In this document: in pieces, positions 10,960 to 21,826 of the stretch
How positions within the stretch are numbered: position 1 is the first letter of the stretch
Layout of the letters: each line of letters starts with the position of its first letter
From: Thinopyrum elongatum
Lineage: Eukaryota > Streptophyta > Magnoliopsida > Poales > Poaceae
Length of the DNA: 64,000 nt
Reading direction: 5' to 3'
Assembly (NCBI GenBank): GCA_011799875.1
Contig: CM022299.1
Location: 213,844,070 to 213,908,069 of the forward strand
Notes under the pieces: model-generated
What the model was told of the DNA's origin: nothing
Databases searched by the model: none
The model's input: the letters and a program-made list of their open reading frames with translations, nothing else
Translations under genes and position numbers: made by a program

Positions 10960-12852
10960 CTATCTCAACATCATTATCTGGTTGTTTATCATTGTCTGGT
11001 TGAGTGTCTTCATGAACATCATCATTATCTTTTTCATTATCACTAGGTGAATGTTCATTACCAGATTGAGTTTCAGCATCAGAGATAGAAACATCATTAT
11101 CATTATCAGGAGGTTTTCTATTTCAAGTTCACTAGAGGCATGCAAAGTCCTATCATTTTTCTTTTTCTTCTTCTTTTTAGAAGGACTAGGTGCATCAGTG
11201 TTAATTCTTTGAGAGTCTTGTTCAATTCTTTCAGGATGTCCCTCAGGATAAAGTGGTTCCTGAGTCAGTTTACCTCCTCTAGTTGCTACTCTAACAACAA
11301 AGTCCTTTATGTTATTATTCATTTCATCTAGCAATTCTCTTTGAGATTTAGCAACTTGTTCTAGTTGAGTTTGAACCATAGAGGCATGTTTTCCTACACC
11401 TCTAACATCATTGGAAATTCTAAATAACAAGTTACTCAAATGAGCAATCATATCAGAATTATATTTCAATTGTTTCATAACATTTTCATTGAAGTGATCT
11501 TGCTTTCTAATGTAATTATCAAACTCATAAAGGCATTGACTAGGATGCATATTATAAGGATTGTCCCTTCCATTAAATTTCATTAAAGAATTTACCTCTA
11601 CCACCTTGGGTGGTGGTGTGTCAAGTCCATGTATCTCTTCAATAGGAGGTAAATTTTTAACATCCTCTGCTTTAATACCTTTTTCCTTCATAGATTTCTT
11701 TGCCTCTTGCATATCTTCCAGACTGAGATATAAGATACCCCTCTTCTTTGGAGTGGGTTTATGCGGTGGTTCAGGAAGAGTCCAATCATCATAATTTTTC
11801 AATATATTATTCAATAATTCCTCAGCTTGTTCAACAGTTCGTTCCCTGAAAACACAACCAGCACAACTATCTAGGAAGTCCCTAGAAGCATCGGTTAGTC
11901 TATTATAGAAGATATCAAGTATTTCATTTTTCTTAAGAGGATGATCAGGCAAAGCATTAAGCAATTGGAGAAGCCTCCCCCAAGCTTGTGGGAGACTCTC
12001 TTCTTCAATTTGCACAAAGTTAAATATTTCCTGTAAGGCAGCTTGTTTCTTATGAGCAGGAAAATATTTTTCAGAGAAGTAATAAATCATATCCTGGGGA
12101 CTACACACACAACTAGGAGCAAGAGTATTGTACCATATCTTAGCATCACCCTTTAATGAGAACGGAAATAATTTGAGAATATAGTAATAGCGAATTTTAT
12201 CCTCATGAGCAAAAAGGGTGGTTATATCATTCAATTTAGTAAGGTGTGCCACAACAGTTTCAGCTTCATAACCATGGAAAGGATCAGATTCTACCAAAGT
12301 AATTAACTCTTGGTCGACAGAGAATTCATAATCCTTATCATCAACAAAGATAGGTGAAGTACCAAACTTAGGATCACATTTCATTCTAGCATTTAAAGAT
12401 TTCTCTTTCAGTTTGCATAATTTCTTAAGATCATCTCTATCATTGCAAGCAAGAAAATCTCTAGCTATCTTCTCATCCATAACATAACCTTCAGGTACCT
12501 TAGGCAATTCATATCTAGGAGAGCTAGGTCTAATAGGTGTTTCAAGATTTTCAGTTTCAAGTACTTCATCAGTTTCAGCATTCTCAATATCTTTAGCTCT
12601 AGTAATTTGTTCATCAAGAAAATCACCTAGTGGCACACCATCATCAAGCAAGGTATTAGCATCATCATGAGTAGTATTCATAGAAGTAGCATCATCAATA
12701 ACTTGCGACATATCAGGATTAATAGCATGTTGTGGTGTTGCAAGTCTACTCAAAATAGAAGGCGAATCAAGTGCAGAGTGTGATGGCAGTTCCTTACCTC
12801 CCCTCGTGTTAGAGGGAAAAATCTTAGTCTTGGTATCCTTAAGATTCTTCAT
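10960..12852 (-). pseudogene. Gypsy gag (Athila-like), frameshifted near its end
   Basis: A 630-codon ORF starts 50-80 bases after the primer site on the minus strand. The central part is a gag capsid with 'LFPFSLKGDAKIWYNTL', 'SEKYFPAHKKQAALQEI' and 'QAWGRLLQLLNALPDH'. This is the pattern of Athila-lineage gags and is shared with the elements at 20200 and 56898. Further on come lysine runs and an acidic low-complexity stretch. The reading frame shifts near 11118, so the last 55 or so codons are methionine and isoleucine rich nonsense. The acidic repeat and the protease continue in the neighbouring frame (10082-10849). The gag forms the particle that packages element RNA. Confidence 0.82.
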
Positions 12853-12901
12853 AGTGATAAATTGATAATAATCCCAAGTGACTCAACAAATATAGCTATG
12901 C

Positions 12902-12919
12902 TCCCCGGCAACGGCGCTA
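12902..12919 (-). other. Primer-binding site, tRNA-Asp type
   Basis: On the minus strand the sequence tagcgccgttgccgggga lies 11 bases after the 5' LTR end. It matches the complement of the plant tRNA-Asp 3' end except for one base at position 2. This fixes the element's orientation. Confidence 0.88.
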
Positions 12920-12930
12920 GAAAAAGGTCT

Positions 12931-14342
12931 TGACATCCCACAAATATAGGGGATCGCAACAGTTTTTGAGGGTAGAGTATTCAACCCAAATTTATAGATT
13001 CGACACAAGGGGAACCAAAGAATATTTGCAAGTATTAGCAGCTGAGTTGTCAATTCAACCACACTTGGAGATTTATTATCTGCAGCAATATGATTAGTAG
13101 CACAGTAATATGATAGTTTTGATAGCAGTGGTAAAAATAACAGTAACGGTAACAGTGATAGCAATAATTTTGTAGCAAGTGTAACAGTAACAATAACAAT
13201 AGTAAATTAGAAAGAATAATATATGGAAAATTCATAGGCATTGGATTGGTGAATTCTTTGGATGATATTCATCATATAACAGTCATAAACTAGGGCAATA
13301 CGGCACTAGCTCCAGTTCATAAATATAATGTAGGCATGTATTCCGTAAATAGTCATACGTGCTTATGGAAAGAACTTGCATGACATCTTTTGTCTTACCC
13401 TCCCGTGGCAGCTGGGTCCATAAGGAAACTAAGGGATATTAAGGCCTCCTTTTAATAGAGAACCGGAACAAAGCATTAGCACATAGTGAATACATGAACT
13501 CCTCAAACTACGGTCATCACCAGAAAGTATCCCGACTACTGTCACTCCGGGGTTTACGGATCATAACACGTAATAGGTGACTATAACTTGCAAGATCGGA
13601 TCTAGAACATAGATATAATGGTGATAACATAAACGGTTCAGATCTGAAATCATGGCACCCGGGCCCAAAGTGACAGGCACTAAGCATGGCAAAGTCATAG
13701 CAACATCAATCTCATAACACAATGGATACTAGGGATCAAGCCCTATCAAAACTAACTCGATTACATGATGAATCTCATCCAACTCCCTCACCGACCAGCG
13801 AGCCTATGAAGGAATTACTCAATCCCGGTGGGGAGCATCATGGAATTGGTGATGGAGAAGGGTTGGTGATGACGAAGATCAAAGATTCGCCTCTCCGGAG
13901 CCCCAAATGGACTCCAGATCTGGCCTCTCGATGAAGAATAGGAGGTGGCGGCGGCTCCATCTCGCTAAACACGATAATTCTTTCTCCCCAAATTTTTTCT
14001 CCGAAAATGTGATTTTATAGCGTCGAAGATAGGTCTGCGGGGCCACCTGGTGGGGACTACCCACTTGGGCGTGCCAGGAGGGGGGCGTGCCCTGGTGGGT
14101 TGTGCTCACCCAGGGGGCCCCCTCCGGCGGTTCTTGGCTCCAGTATTTTTCTTTTATTCCATAAAAAATCTCCAAAAGGTTTCGTTCCATTTCGAGAACT
14201 TTTATTTCTGCACAAAAACAACACCATGGTAGTTCTGCTGAAAACAACGTCAGTCCGGGTTAGTTTCATTCAAATCATGCAAATTAGAGTCCAAAACAAG
14301 AGTAAAAGTGTTAGGAAAAGTAGATACGACGGAGACCTATCA
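12931..14342 (-). repeat. 5' LTR of the gag-protease Gypsy
   Basis: The 1412-base LTR is the partner of 5351-6742. It ends on the plus strand with gacctatca, directly followed by the TSD tgcac (14343-14347). It contains the GC-rich hairpin at 14056-14102. It carries several small differences from its partner, including the changed terminal bases 'tgacatccca' at 12931. Confidence 0.92.
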
Positions 14343-14422
14343 TGCACTAGCAAACACATAAGTCCCATACTGTTTATGTCAACAAGCTCCAAAACATAAG
14401 GAGGCAAATTATTGCACCAACA
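14343..14422 (-). repeat. Copia 3' LTR, proximal segment with TSD copy
   Basis: This begins with the second copy of tgcac and then matches 45920-45994, ending caccaaca at 14422. On the minus strand it is the start of the 3' LTR (TGTTGGTGCA). Confidence 0.92.
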
Positions 14423-14436
14423 ATCTCCCCCTTTTT
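14423..14436 (-). other. Polypurine tract of the Copia element
   Basis: On the minus strand the sequence aaaaagggggagat lies directly upstream of the 3' LTR start at 14422. This is the expected plus-strand primer for Copia replication. Confidence 0.85.
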
Positions 14437-15010
14437 GGATGACTGTTGACAAAATAGATAATCATCGAAGTGAAGATAGATAAGTGAAAGGTACTTTGAA
14501 CAAGAGTGAATAAGTGTTACTTTGCTCGAAGCTGAAATAGACTCCCCCTAAATGTATGCAGGGTAAAGATATGAGATAAATTATCCTGCAAGTATTGAAG
14601 TATATAGAGGAAATTTCAATCATTCGAGACAATGATTCGCACTGGTGATATATAATCCATCGAGATTGTAGTGTAATCATTCATAACTTCTGATAATAAT
14701 TCCACCTGCAAAACAAATGCTTTGAGAGGAATGGTGCAACAGGCGGGGTTATTAACATTACAACACGGAAGTTGTACATCATAGAGCAGATAGTCTTTAA
14801 GGCATAAGTTTCAAATTCACACGAAACCAAACCAAAGGAACACAGAAAGCAAATCTATCGAAACTCGATGGAATTCTCCCCCTTTTTGTCAACTAGTGTC
14901 AAAAAGGTGACGAATAACATGAGTGCAAAAGTGGCGAACTTGGTTCACTCGGCAGCATATCCCGAAGAACTGTCGGAGGAGAGTTCTGCTTCGGACGTGA
15001 CGGGATCATC
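14437..15010 (-). other. Copia 3' untranslated region
   Basis: About 570 bases lie between the ORF3 stop and the polypurine tract. A second 'ctccccctttttgtcaa' pyrimidine stretch occurs at 14876-14892, an additional purine tract on the minus strand. No ORF was recognised. Confidence 0.6.
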
Positions 15011-16534
15011 TTAGGCTTCAGCAGCAATGGATTTCACTTCAGGATTGACAACTTGATGCTGAGAAGACGAAGGCATATTGGGGTCAGCCACTTGAGCAAC
15101 ACGTGAAAGCACATTTTCTGTCGGAGCAGGAGGAACATTTTTCTTTGCAGTTTTCTTTCGCCTCTTCTTTTGCTTGGCAGATTGATCAATATGGCCCTTG
15201 ATAAGATCATCATAGCCAGTAACCTTAGATTGATGCTCAAGACAAATCTTGCAAACAATATCATCTAGATCTGTGAATAAGAGCCAAAGCTCGACTGACA
15301 TCCTTGTAAGAGTCTTCAAGTTACCTGATGACAAACTTGGAAGAAGTGGTTTTCATTCGACCATCCAAGTCATTAAGTTCGGCAGTGAGGGTGTTGATTT
15401 CAACTGAGTCTTCTCTCATGTCTTGCACAACGGTTGTGGCCTGTGAAATGACTTCAGAAGGGATTGGCAAAGATGCCACTTCACCATCGAATGGATTTTC
15501 CACAAATTTATCAAGCTGCTCCATGATGAACACATGATTATAGTGGTGAGGAGCATCAGTTAGAGCAGGTTGGGCAATTGGAGCAGGTTGCACAGTAACT
15601 TGCTCGGATGGAGGCATAGAAGCCAATGGCTGCATCAGTGTAGGGGCAAACTTAGCAGCCTTTTCCTTCGGAGCTGTATCTTGAGGAGCGCTTGGCTCGG
15701 CAGTAGGGGCCTTGATTTTCTTCACAGTAGGCTTGGGAATTTGTTCGCCAGGCTTGGCAGTACTCACAGGAACATTAACAACCAAATCCTTCAGATTGAT
15801 TGCTTCAGGATGAGGTGTTGTATTCACATGCTGCTTCATGGTGACAGTGGTAGGTGGAGTTTTCCTCAGAATGATCTTCTTCGGAGGTGCTTTCGGAATA
15901 ATAGGGACTCGAAGATCAGGCAGCACCGTTGAAGTGGTGATGTTCACTTGCTCGCTGAGAGTAGCAGCAATTTCTTCCTTTGTAAGCGGAGGATCATCTT
16001 TATCGGAAGATTCATCAGCAAATTCAGCCTTTCTCTTCTTCGATGCACTCTTCCTCTTCGATGCAGCAGTATTGGGATCATGCTTGCGCTTTGAACGACC
16101 TTCCAATTTTCCTTCGGCCTTTTTCTTCTCTATGTCATCCTTGAGCAGACGACGGTTTTCTTCTTCACGAGCCCTTTCCTTTTCAGCCTTCTTGGCTCGC
16201 TTGAGGGCATTACGTTGTCGCTTAGCAATCTCATCTGGATAATATTCACGTGTGCGAAGGGAAGATTCATGAGCATTTGGAGGTGGCGGCGGCCTCTCTT
16301 GGGGATCATTTAGTCTGATGAGGCCAATTTTTTGGCAGTCACCCCAGGGTGGATGAAATGCAATGTTTTGAGCAAATCGAGGATGGATCATTTCATAATT
16401 GAACCACTTGCGCACCTAGTGGTGTCGAATCCATTGCAGACACTTATCTCTGTCATGTTTGATGTCTCCTGGAACAGTATTATACTTGTCATGGGAGATG
16501 AATTCAGCTATGTTTGTGTAAGGTTGCTTGCCAC
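15011..16534 (-). pseudogene. Copia ORF3, C-terminal part (split by transposon)
   Basis: On the minus strand this continues the ORF that starts at 38641. It runs 'GGKQPYTNIAEF' from 16534 to an in-frame stop at 16416-16418, then 364 codons from 16415 to 15321, then a shifted frame to 15011. The 364-codon part starts MRKWFNYEMIHPRF. It contains a highly charged lysine/arginine/glutamate stretch (KRAKKAEKERAREEENRRL, probably coiled coil) and nuclear-localisation-like clusters (SKRKSASKKRKAEF). A threonine/proline/alanine-rich tail follows. SIRE-type Copia elements carry an extra ORF in this place, sometimes called env-like. I see no signal peptide or transmembrane segment here, so an envelope role is not supported. 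Confidence 0.65.
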
Positions 16535-17200
16535 CACTGGTACAACGAGGTGCTATACAAACGGTTTTTAACCCCTTTCCGCGATGGTGTTGTGAACCGT
16601 CGCCTAGTGAGTGACTGTGATAGGGGGGTCCTTCCCACACGACCTAGAAACCGTCGGGGATATGCCCTCCTAGCACACACGCTCGGCAAAATGAGGTCGT
16701 GTGCGACCGGCGAGCGATCAAATACGGTTATACGTACAGTAGTGCTAAAAAAATACAATTATACAGGCGAAATCGTTTCCGGTCATAAGTATATCCCACA
16801 CAGTCAGTCCCCGCTAAACGTTTCCGTTCGTATATACATCCCACACAGTCGCTCCAAGGAAAACGTTTCCGTTCGCAGGTACATCACACACAATTTTCCC
16901 CATTAAATCGTTTGTGATAGCATTGCCATTGCACATGATATTAACAATTTTATCGTTTACGTTATTGAATGCATCACACACGGTGCGTAGAAGAAACTGT
17001 GTGGCAAAGGCTGTCCATCACACACAGTTTTTATGTGGTAAACATTTGCGCAAGGTGGCCTAACGCAAACAGTTTTCAAGAGGATGTCGTGTGTGATTGT
17101 TCATTGATCCAACACGGTTTATTCCTAGAAACTATGTGCGTTACCTGAGGTCATCGCCCACGGTGTTTTCTCAATAACCGTTTGCAATAGAAAAACCCAA
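16535..17200. repeat. Left subterminal repeat array of the transposon
   Basis: Variants of 'cacacagtt', 'acggtt' and 'cgtttgcg/cgtttccg' recur every 20-60 bases in both orientations, for example at 16797-16811, 16849-16862, 16974-16983 and 17022-17032. Such arrays are binding sites for the transposase-complex protein in characterised CACTA elements. Here this is inferred from similarity only. Confidence 0.6.
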
Positions 17201-17443
17201 TTAGCAAGATAATTGGCCATTAGCAGGCCAATTGCCCTATTATTAATAATCCATTTATTAATCTAATTGACATTTCATATTAAGCACACAATATATTTCA
17301 TTTCCATATTAAGGAAGCAGGATTTCATAATTGAAATACATCAGAGTACAACATCATATAGCTTCAGCACTCAGCTACCCCATTACACAGCTGCACCAGC
17401 ACCAAGTTTCACATGCAACATCTAGAACCTTTCGAAATTAGCA

Positions 17444-17962
17444 TCATAGACGGTACATAGACAGATGCATCTCATCTGGAAAACTGCTGAAGCGGAAGGC
17501 GAATATTGAGCCTTCATTGATGTTGAAGGTCTTTGCAACTTTAGGCCAGTGCCTGTGGATGATTGACCGTCCATCCTTCATCCTCTTCAGGAACACTTCA
17601 ATATTGAACCGTGGGTGTTGTATGAAAACCTTCCTCGCCTCCTGACCATACAGGTGGTTTGAGAGGTAATCATTAGTGAACTGCTTTGGAAAGGCCTGAA
17701 AACAAGGATATGCATAAATATCTTCTCCAGATTTGAAATGGCGCAAAGGAATTAAAAAGACAAGGTATAACAGTTAGTACCATCCCATAGTTAACTAATG
17801 TCTTCTTCATTGTGCAGACAAAGATCTTGTTGTTTTTTGTCGCTAATTTCTTTATCGTAACAATCTTTCTGAGTGTCTTTACTTGACTGATATTAATGGA
17901 CAACTCATTTCCACATATGCAAAAAGGGTCAAACAGTGGGTCAAAACCTCTGACAACAGGAC
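17444..17962 (-). pseudogene. B3 DNA-binding domain gene fragment (two exons)
   Basis: Two minus-strand exons can be joined. Exon A is 17781-17962, ending ...NYGM before a gtactaac donor. Exon B is 17444-17697, after a tttcag acceptor. The join gives a B3-type domain: 'IFVCTMKKTLVNYGM' continuing 'AFPKQFTNDYLSNHLYG', then VFIQHPRFNIEVFLKRMKDG, 'IIHRHWPKVAKTF' and 'EGSIFAFRFSSFPDEMHLS', with a stop at 17444. B3 domains bind DNA in plant transcription factors of the REM/ARF/ABI3 group. No start codon or upstream exon was identified with confidence, although the 176-codon ORF at 19168-19698 is on the same strand. It may be a captured fragment or a degraded gene. Confidence 0.6.
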
Positions 17963-18110
17963 CTACATGTGCAAGATCAAATTGTTAAAAACCTAATATT
18001 TAAAAACAAGAAGTGGAAAGGTGTGTTATTAACAACAGGCCTAATATTTAAAAACAAGCAAATGTAGTCATTCAAACTTGTATTGTGCAGGTGTAAGTAC
18101 GCTAGTTATT

Positions 18111-18558
18111 GGCCCTGTTTGGATCCATGGTTTAGAGTTAGTTTGAGTTAGTTTGGGCTCAAATAGCCCTAAAGTATCCAAACATGAGGGCTAGTTTGAG
18201 CTAGTTGCGTCAAACCCACCCAAAACAACTATCCTACCCAAGAGGTGCTGATTGGGGCTAGTTCTCCTAGTGCATTTATTGTCAATCTAACACTATCATC
18301 CAAACACCTCTTTGGCTAGAGTTAGTTTAGGGTTAGTCATTGTTGAGTATCATTGTTATTTAGGAAACGTAGGATAGTGTAGGATTTATTCTACCTTGAC
18401 TTGTACTCCAAGATAACCATGTACTCCTATATATATGCCCACGAGGCTCAAGCAATACAATCAACTATTCCCCTAATCTCTCTCTCTCTCCCTTTTAACT
18501 ATCATGAGCTAGAAACTAACTCTAACCTCTAGCTAAGTTATAGTATCCAAACAGTGCC
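18111..18558. mobile_element. MITE with PIF/Harbinger-like termini
   Basis: The termini are ggccctgtttggatccatgg at the left and, read inward from the right, ggcactgtttggatactata. They are flanked by att on both sides (18108-18110, 18559-18561). The inner arms are also partly palindromic (gttagtttgagttag against ctaactctaacc). The size of 448 bases and the GGSCCTGTTTGG-type end fit grass MITEs. An AT-rich 160-base segment in its middle looks like a later insertion. Confidence 0.7.
18341..18500 (+). mobile_element. Possible small LTR-like insertion inside the MITE
   Basis: The segment starts tgttgagtatcattg and contains a TATA-like ctatatatatgcccac (18426-18441). It then resembles the transcribed part of a short Copia LTR (gaggctcaagcaatacaatc). 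It is flanked by gtcat and atcat, which agree at four of five positions. It does not end in CA, so a diverged solo LTR or TRIM is only a suggestion. Confidence 0.3.
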
Positions 18559-18591
18559 ATTGTTAAATCAAATGGAAAGGCGTGTTTAATA

Positions 18592-18848
18592 CTCCCTCCG
18601 GTCCTTTTTACTCTGCATATAAGAATTGTCTGAAGTCAAACTTCATAAAGTTTGACCTTATTTATATGAAAAAATATCAACATCTAGCATGCTAAAGTTA
18701 TACAATATGAAAATTTAAGTCATGACACATGTACTGATATTTATTTCATATTGTGAATGTTGGTATTTTGTTCTATAAAGTTGGTCAAACTTTAAGAGGC
18801 CTGACTTTAGACAAATCTTATATGCGAACTAAAAAGATTCGAAGGGAG
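18592..18848. mobile_element. Stowaway-like MITE
   Basis: The 257-base element has inverted ends ctccctccggtcctttttac and, from the right, ctcccttcgaatctttttag. It is flanked by the dinucleotide ta (18590-18591, 18849-18850). The ctccctccg start and TA target fit the Stowaway (Tc1/mariner) group common in grass genomes. It sits in the stretch between the B3 exons and the 176-codon ORF. Confidence 0.85.
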
Positions 18849-19167
18849 TACAACATACTTAACACCAACCAAATATAGTCATTCATAGAGCTATTGTTAA
18901 ATTTGGTATTAATGAAATTGAACTACACAGTTCATACTAGCACATATAGAACATCACACTGTTAATAGCTGAAATAAACAAGGCATATAACGAACAACCA
19001 AAGATGGTAATTGAAATTGGACATATGCTAACTACAAACAACCTAACAACCTTAAACCGTAGAAATAAACAAGGCATAATGCAAACAACCTAATATAGCG
19101 ATAAATACTGGACAAGTTCTCACTACAAAAGGGGATCGAGAAAACAAATCATGGGTTTCCTCACTTG

Positions 19168-19698
19168 TCACAGATTGGCTCCCTCCTCGTGGTCGCCGTC
19201 GATGAGGTCTGACTTGCCAGTTGAGGATCCCAGGCCAGCATCGCAGAACGTGTCCTTCAGAAATGACAAAAGGGTCTCCATGGCGATGAAGGATGGCAAA
19301 TTGTTCATAACGAGCCGCAGGAGATCTGCGGTATGGCCATCGATGAGATCGACGGTTGTCGAACCCGAATTGTTGGGGGTGGGCAACTTAACCTGTGACA
19401 TAACCCGCGTCAAGCCGTTGGTGTCAACGACCTCGATGTCGTAGCCGGTGTCTACGACATGCCAGAATACTCTAGCCCACTGATTGAAAGGCTTAATCCA
19501 GGTCCAGTCATCATCATCAGCTTCCTCGGCGGCCACCTCGCCGATGTCGGGCGAAGAGGCCGCAGTAAAGCTCTTTTGGGCCATTCGCTCCTTGAGCTCC
19601 CCGGGAAGCGTAGCCGGGCTTAGGCTGCGACGCTCTGTAGTGGGGGAGGGGGGTGGGGATGGGGATCTCTGGGAAAGGGGGCGTTTCGCAGGCTTCAT
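19168..19698 (-). CDS. Orphan ORF of 176 codons inside the transposon
   Basis: An intact minus-strand ORF begins MKPAKRPLSQRSPSPPPSP. It has a proline/serine-rich basic start, an acidic patch (EVAAEEADDDDWTWIKPF), and a folded-looking middle with 'VVDTGYDIEVVDTNGLTRVM' and 'HTADLLRLVMNNLPSFIAM'. GC content is high compared with the flanks, and a gc-rich leader lies upstream to about 19800, so it looks like the first exon of a host-derived gene. A 'caagtgagg' donor-like site lies just past the stop, and the B3 exons lie 1.2 kb downstream. Whether the three exons were one gene is not resolved. I recognise no domain. Confidence 0.5.
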   Translation of the reverse strand: MKPAKRPLSQRSPSPPPSPTTERRSLSPATLPGELKERMAQKSFTAASSPDIGEVAAEEADDDDWTWIKPFNQWARVFWHVVDTGYDIEVVDTNGLTRVMSQVKLPTPNNSGSTTVDLIDGHTADLLRLVMNNLPSFIAMETLLSFLKDTFCDAGLGSSTGKSDLIDGDHEEGANL

Positions 19699-20039
19699 CT
19701 AAGAAACTCAGGGCAGCGAGGGTATATCGGTGGGTAAACTGCACGGGCAGACCGGCAGAGGTTGACGATGGAGGCGGTGCGGCTGCGGCGGCGACCTAGC
19801 TAGGTTTGGAGTGAGGGAGGGGTGGTGTGTATGTGTGTGAGCGAGGGATTTGGGGTGAGCGAAGGATTTGGGGTGTGTGTGTGCAGGGGGTCCAAGGTGG
19901 TGTTTGAGGAAATGCCGTGGGTACTGAAAATTTTACTAGGTGGGAGTAAAATGGCGGGGCTACCGAAAATTTGGATCAAGGGATTGAAGCAGAGCGGGGC
20001 GGGAGTAAAATGCCAGGGCTACTGAAAATTTGGATCTAC

Positions 20040-20199
20040 TGATTGAAGCAGGGCGGGAGTAACAGACATCGCACACGGTCCAGACATACTAATCGTGTGC
20101 TATCAAACAGAAAAACCATCTACGCGGACGCGGGTAGATATTTTCGAGATTGCGAGGGAGTACATATTTTCAAGAGTTGGAGGGAAGCCTCGTGGAGCC
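20040..20199. other. Transposon interior next to Gypsy insertion, with TSD gagcc
   Basis: This contains catcgcacacggtccagac and taatcgtgtgctatcaaac, similar to the subterminal motifs. It ends in gagcc (20195-20199), the target duplicated by the Gypsy. The second copy is at 30500-30504, and related sequence continues there. Confidence 0.55.
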
Positions 20200-21721
20200 T
20201 GATACTTCCATTTTGCATCATGCTTTTATATTGATATTTATCGCATTATAGGCTGTTATTACACATTATATCACAATACTTATGCCTTTTCTCTCTTATT
20301 TTATAAGGTTTACATGAAGAGGGAGAATGCCGGCAGCTGGAATTCTGGACTGGAAAAGGAGCAAATATTAGTGACCTATTCTGCACAGCTCCAAAAGTCC
20401 TGAAACTTCACGGAGAATTATTTTGGAATATATAAAAAATATTGGGCGAAGAAAGCACCAGAGGGGGGCCACCAGCCATCCACAAGGGTGGGGAGCGCGC
20501 CCTACCCCTTGGGCGCGCCGCCTGCCTTGTGGGCCACCTGGCAGGCCCCCGATGCCCATCTTCTGCTATATGGTGTGTTTTAACCTGGAAAAAAACAGAA
20601 GGAAGCTTTCGGGATGAAGCGCCGCCGTCTCGAGGCCGAACTTGGGCAGAACCAATCTAGGGTTCCGGCGGAGCTGTTCTGCCGGGGAAACTTCCCTCCC
20701 GGAGGGGGAAATCGAAGCCATCGTCATCACCAACGATCCTCTCATTGAGAGGGGGTCAATCTCCATCAACATCTTCACCAGCACCATCTCCTCTCAAACC
20801 CTAGTTCATCTCTTGTATCGGATCTTTGTCTCAAAACCTCAGATTGGTACCTGTGGGTTGCTAGTAGTGTTGATTACTCCTTGTAGTTGATGCTAGTTGG
20901 TTTATTCGGTGGAAGATCATATGTTCAGATCCTTAATGATAATTAATACTCCTTTGATTCTGAACATGAATATGCTTTGTGAGTAGTTACGTTTGTTCCT
21001 GAGGACATGGGAGAAGTCTTGTTATAAGTAATCATGTGAATTTGGTGTTCGTTCGATATTTTGATGAGATGTATGTTGTCTTTCCTCTAGTGGTGTTATG
21101 TGAACATTGACTACATGACACTTCACCATGATTTGGGCCTAGGGGAAGGCATTGGGAAGTAATAAGTAGATGATGGGTTTCTAGAGTGACAGAAGCTTAA
21201 ACCCTAGTTTATGCGTTGCTTCGTAAGGGGCTGATTTGGATCCATATGTTTCATGCTATGGTTAGATTTATCTTAATTCTTCTTTCGTAGTTGCGGATGC
21301 TTGCGAGAGGGGTTAATCATAAGTGGGAGGCTTGTCCAAGGAAGGGCAGCACCCAAGCACCGGTCCACCCACATATCAAATTATCAAAGTAACGAACGCG
21401 AATCATATGAGCATGATGAAAACTAACTTGACAACAATTCCCATGTGTCCTCGGGAGCACTTTGCTTTATATAAGAGTTCGTCCAGGCTTGTCCTTTGCT
21501 ACAAAAAGGATTGGGCCACCTTGCTGCACCTTAGTTACTTTTGTTACTTGGTACTCGTTACGAATTATCTTATCACACAACTATCTGTTACCGATAATTT
21601 CAGTGCTTGCAGAGAATACCTTACTGAAAACCGCTTGTCATTTCCTTCTGCTCCTCGTTGGGTTCGACACTCTTACTTATCGAAAGGACTACGATAGATC
21701 CCCTATACTTGTGGGTCATCA
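20200..21721 (+). repeat. 5' LTR of the Athila-like Gypsy
   Basis: The 1522-base LTR runs TGATACTTCCATTTTGC to GTGGGTCATCA and matches 28976-30499. It includes a GC-rich hairpin at 20467-20545 around gcgcgccc and gggcgcgcc. Confidence 0.93.
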
Positions 21722-21732
21722 AGACTCTTTTC

Positions 21733-21749
21733 TGGCCCGTTGCCGGGGA
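21733..21749 (+). other. Primer-binding site, tRNA-Asp type
   Basis: The sequence tggcccgttgccgggga starts 11 bases after the LTR end. It matches the complement of plant tRNA-Asp 3' end except near position 5, where one base is missing or changed compared with the perfect copy at 58485-58502. Confidence 0.85.
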
Positions 21750-21826
21750 GTGAAGCGCCTTTGGTAAGTGGAATTTGGTAAGGAAACATTTATATAGTGT
21801 GCTGAAATTTACTATCACTCGTCACT

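Larger units (their letters stand above)
5351..14342 (-). mobile_element. Non-autonomous Gypsy (gag-protease only), complete
   Basis: This 8992-base minus-strand element has LTRs at 12931-14342 (5') and 5351-6742 (3'). The TSD tgcac is at 5346-5350 and 14343-14347. On the minus strand the LTR starts TGATACGTC (TGATAGGTC in the 5' copy). The primer site at 12902-12919 matches tRNA-Asp, and a polypurine tract lies at 6743-6757. The interior codes for gag and aspartic protease. A 150-codon 3' ORF then follows, and no reverse transcriptase, RNase H or integrase is found anywhere. The uninterrupted LTR copy at 45915-45919 gives the empty site directly. Confidence 0.93.

Noticed and set aside
15321..16415. 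Calling Copia ORF3 an envelope gene
   Set aside because: No signal peptide, transmembrane helix or cysteine pattern is visible. The protein is basic and charged.
16535..17200. Helitron or Mutator identity for the gene-carrying element
   Set aside because: No CTRR end with hairpin between A and T, and no long inverted ends with a 9-base duplication. CACT ends and subterminal arrays fit CACTA better, though not perfectly.
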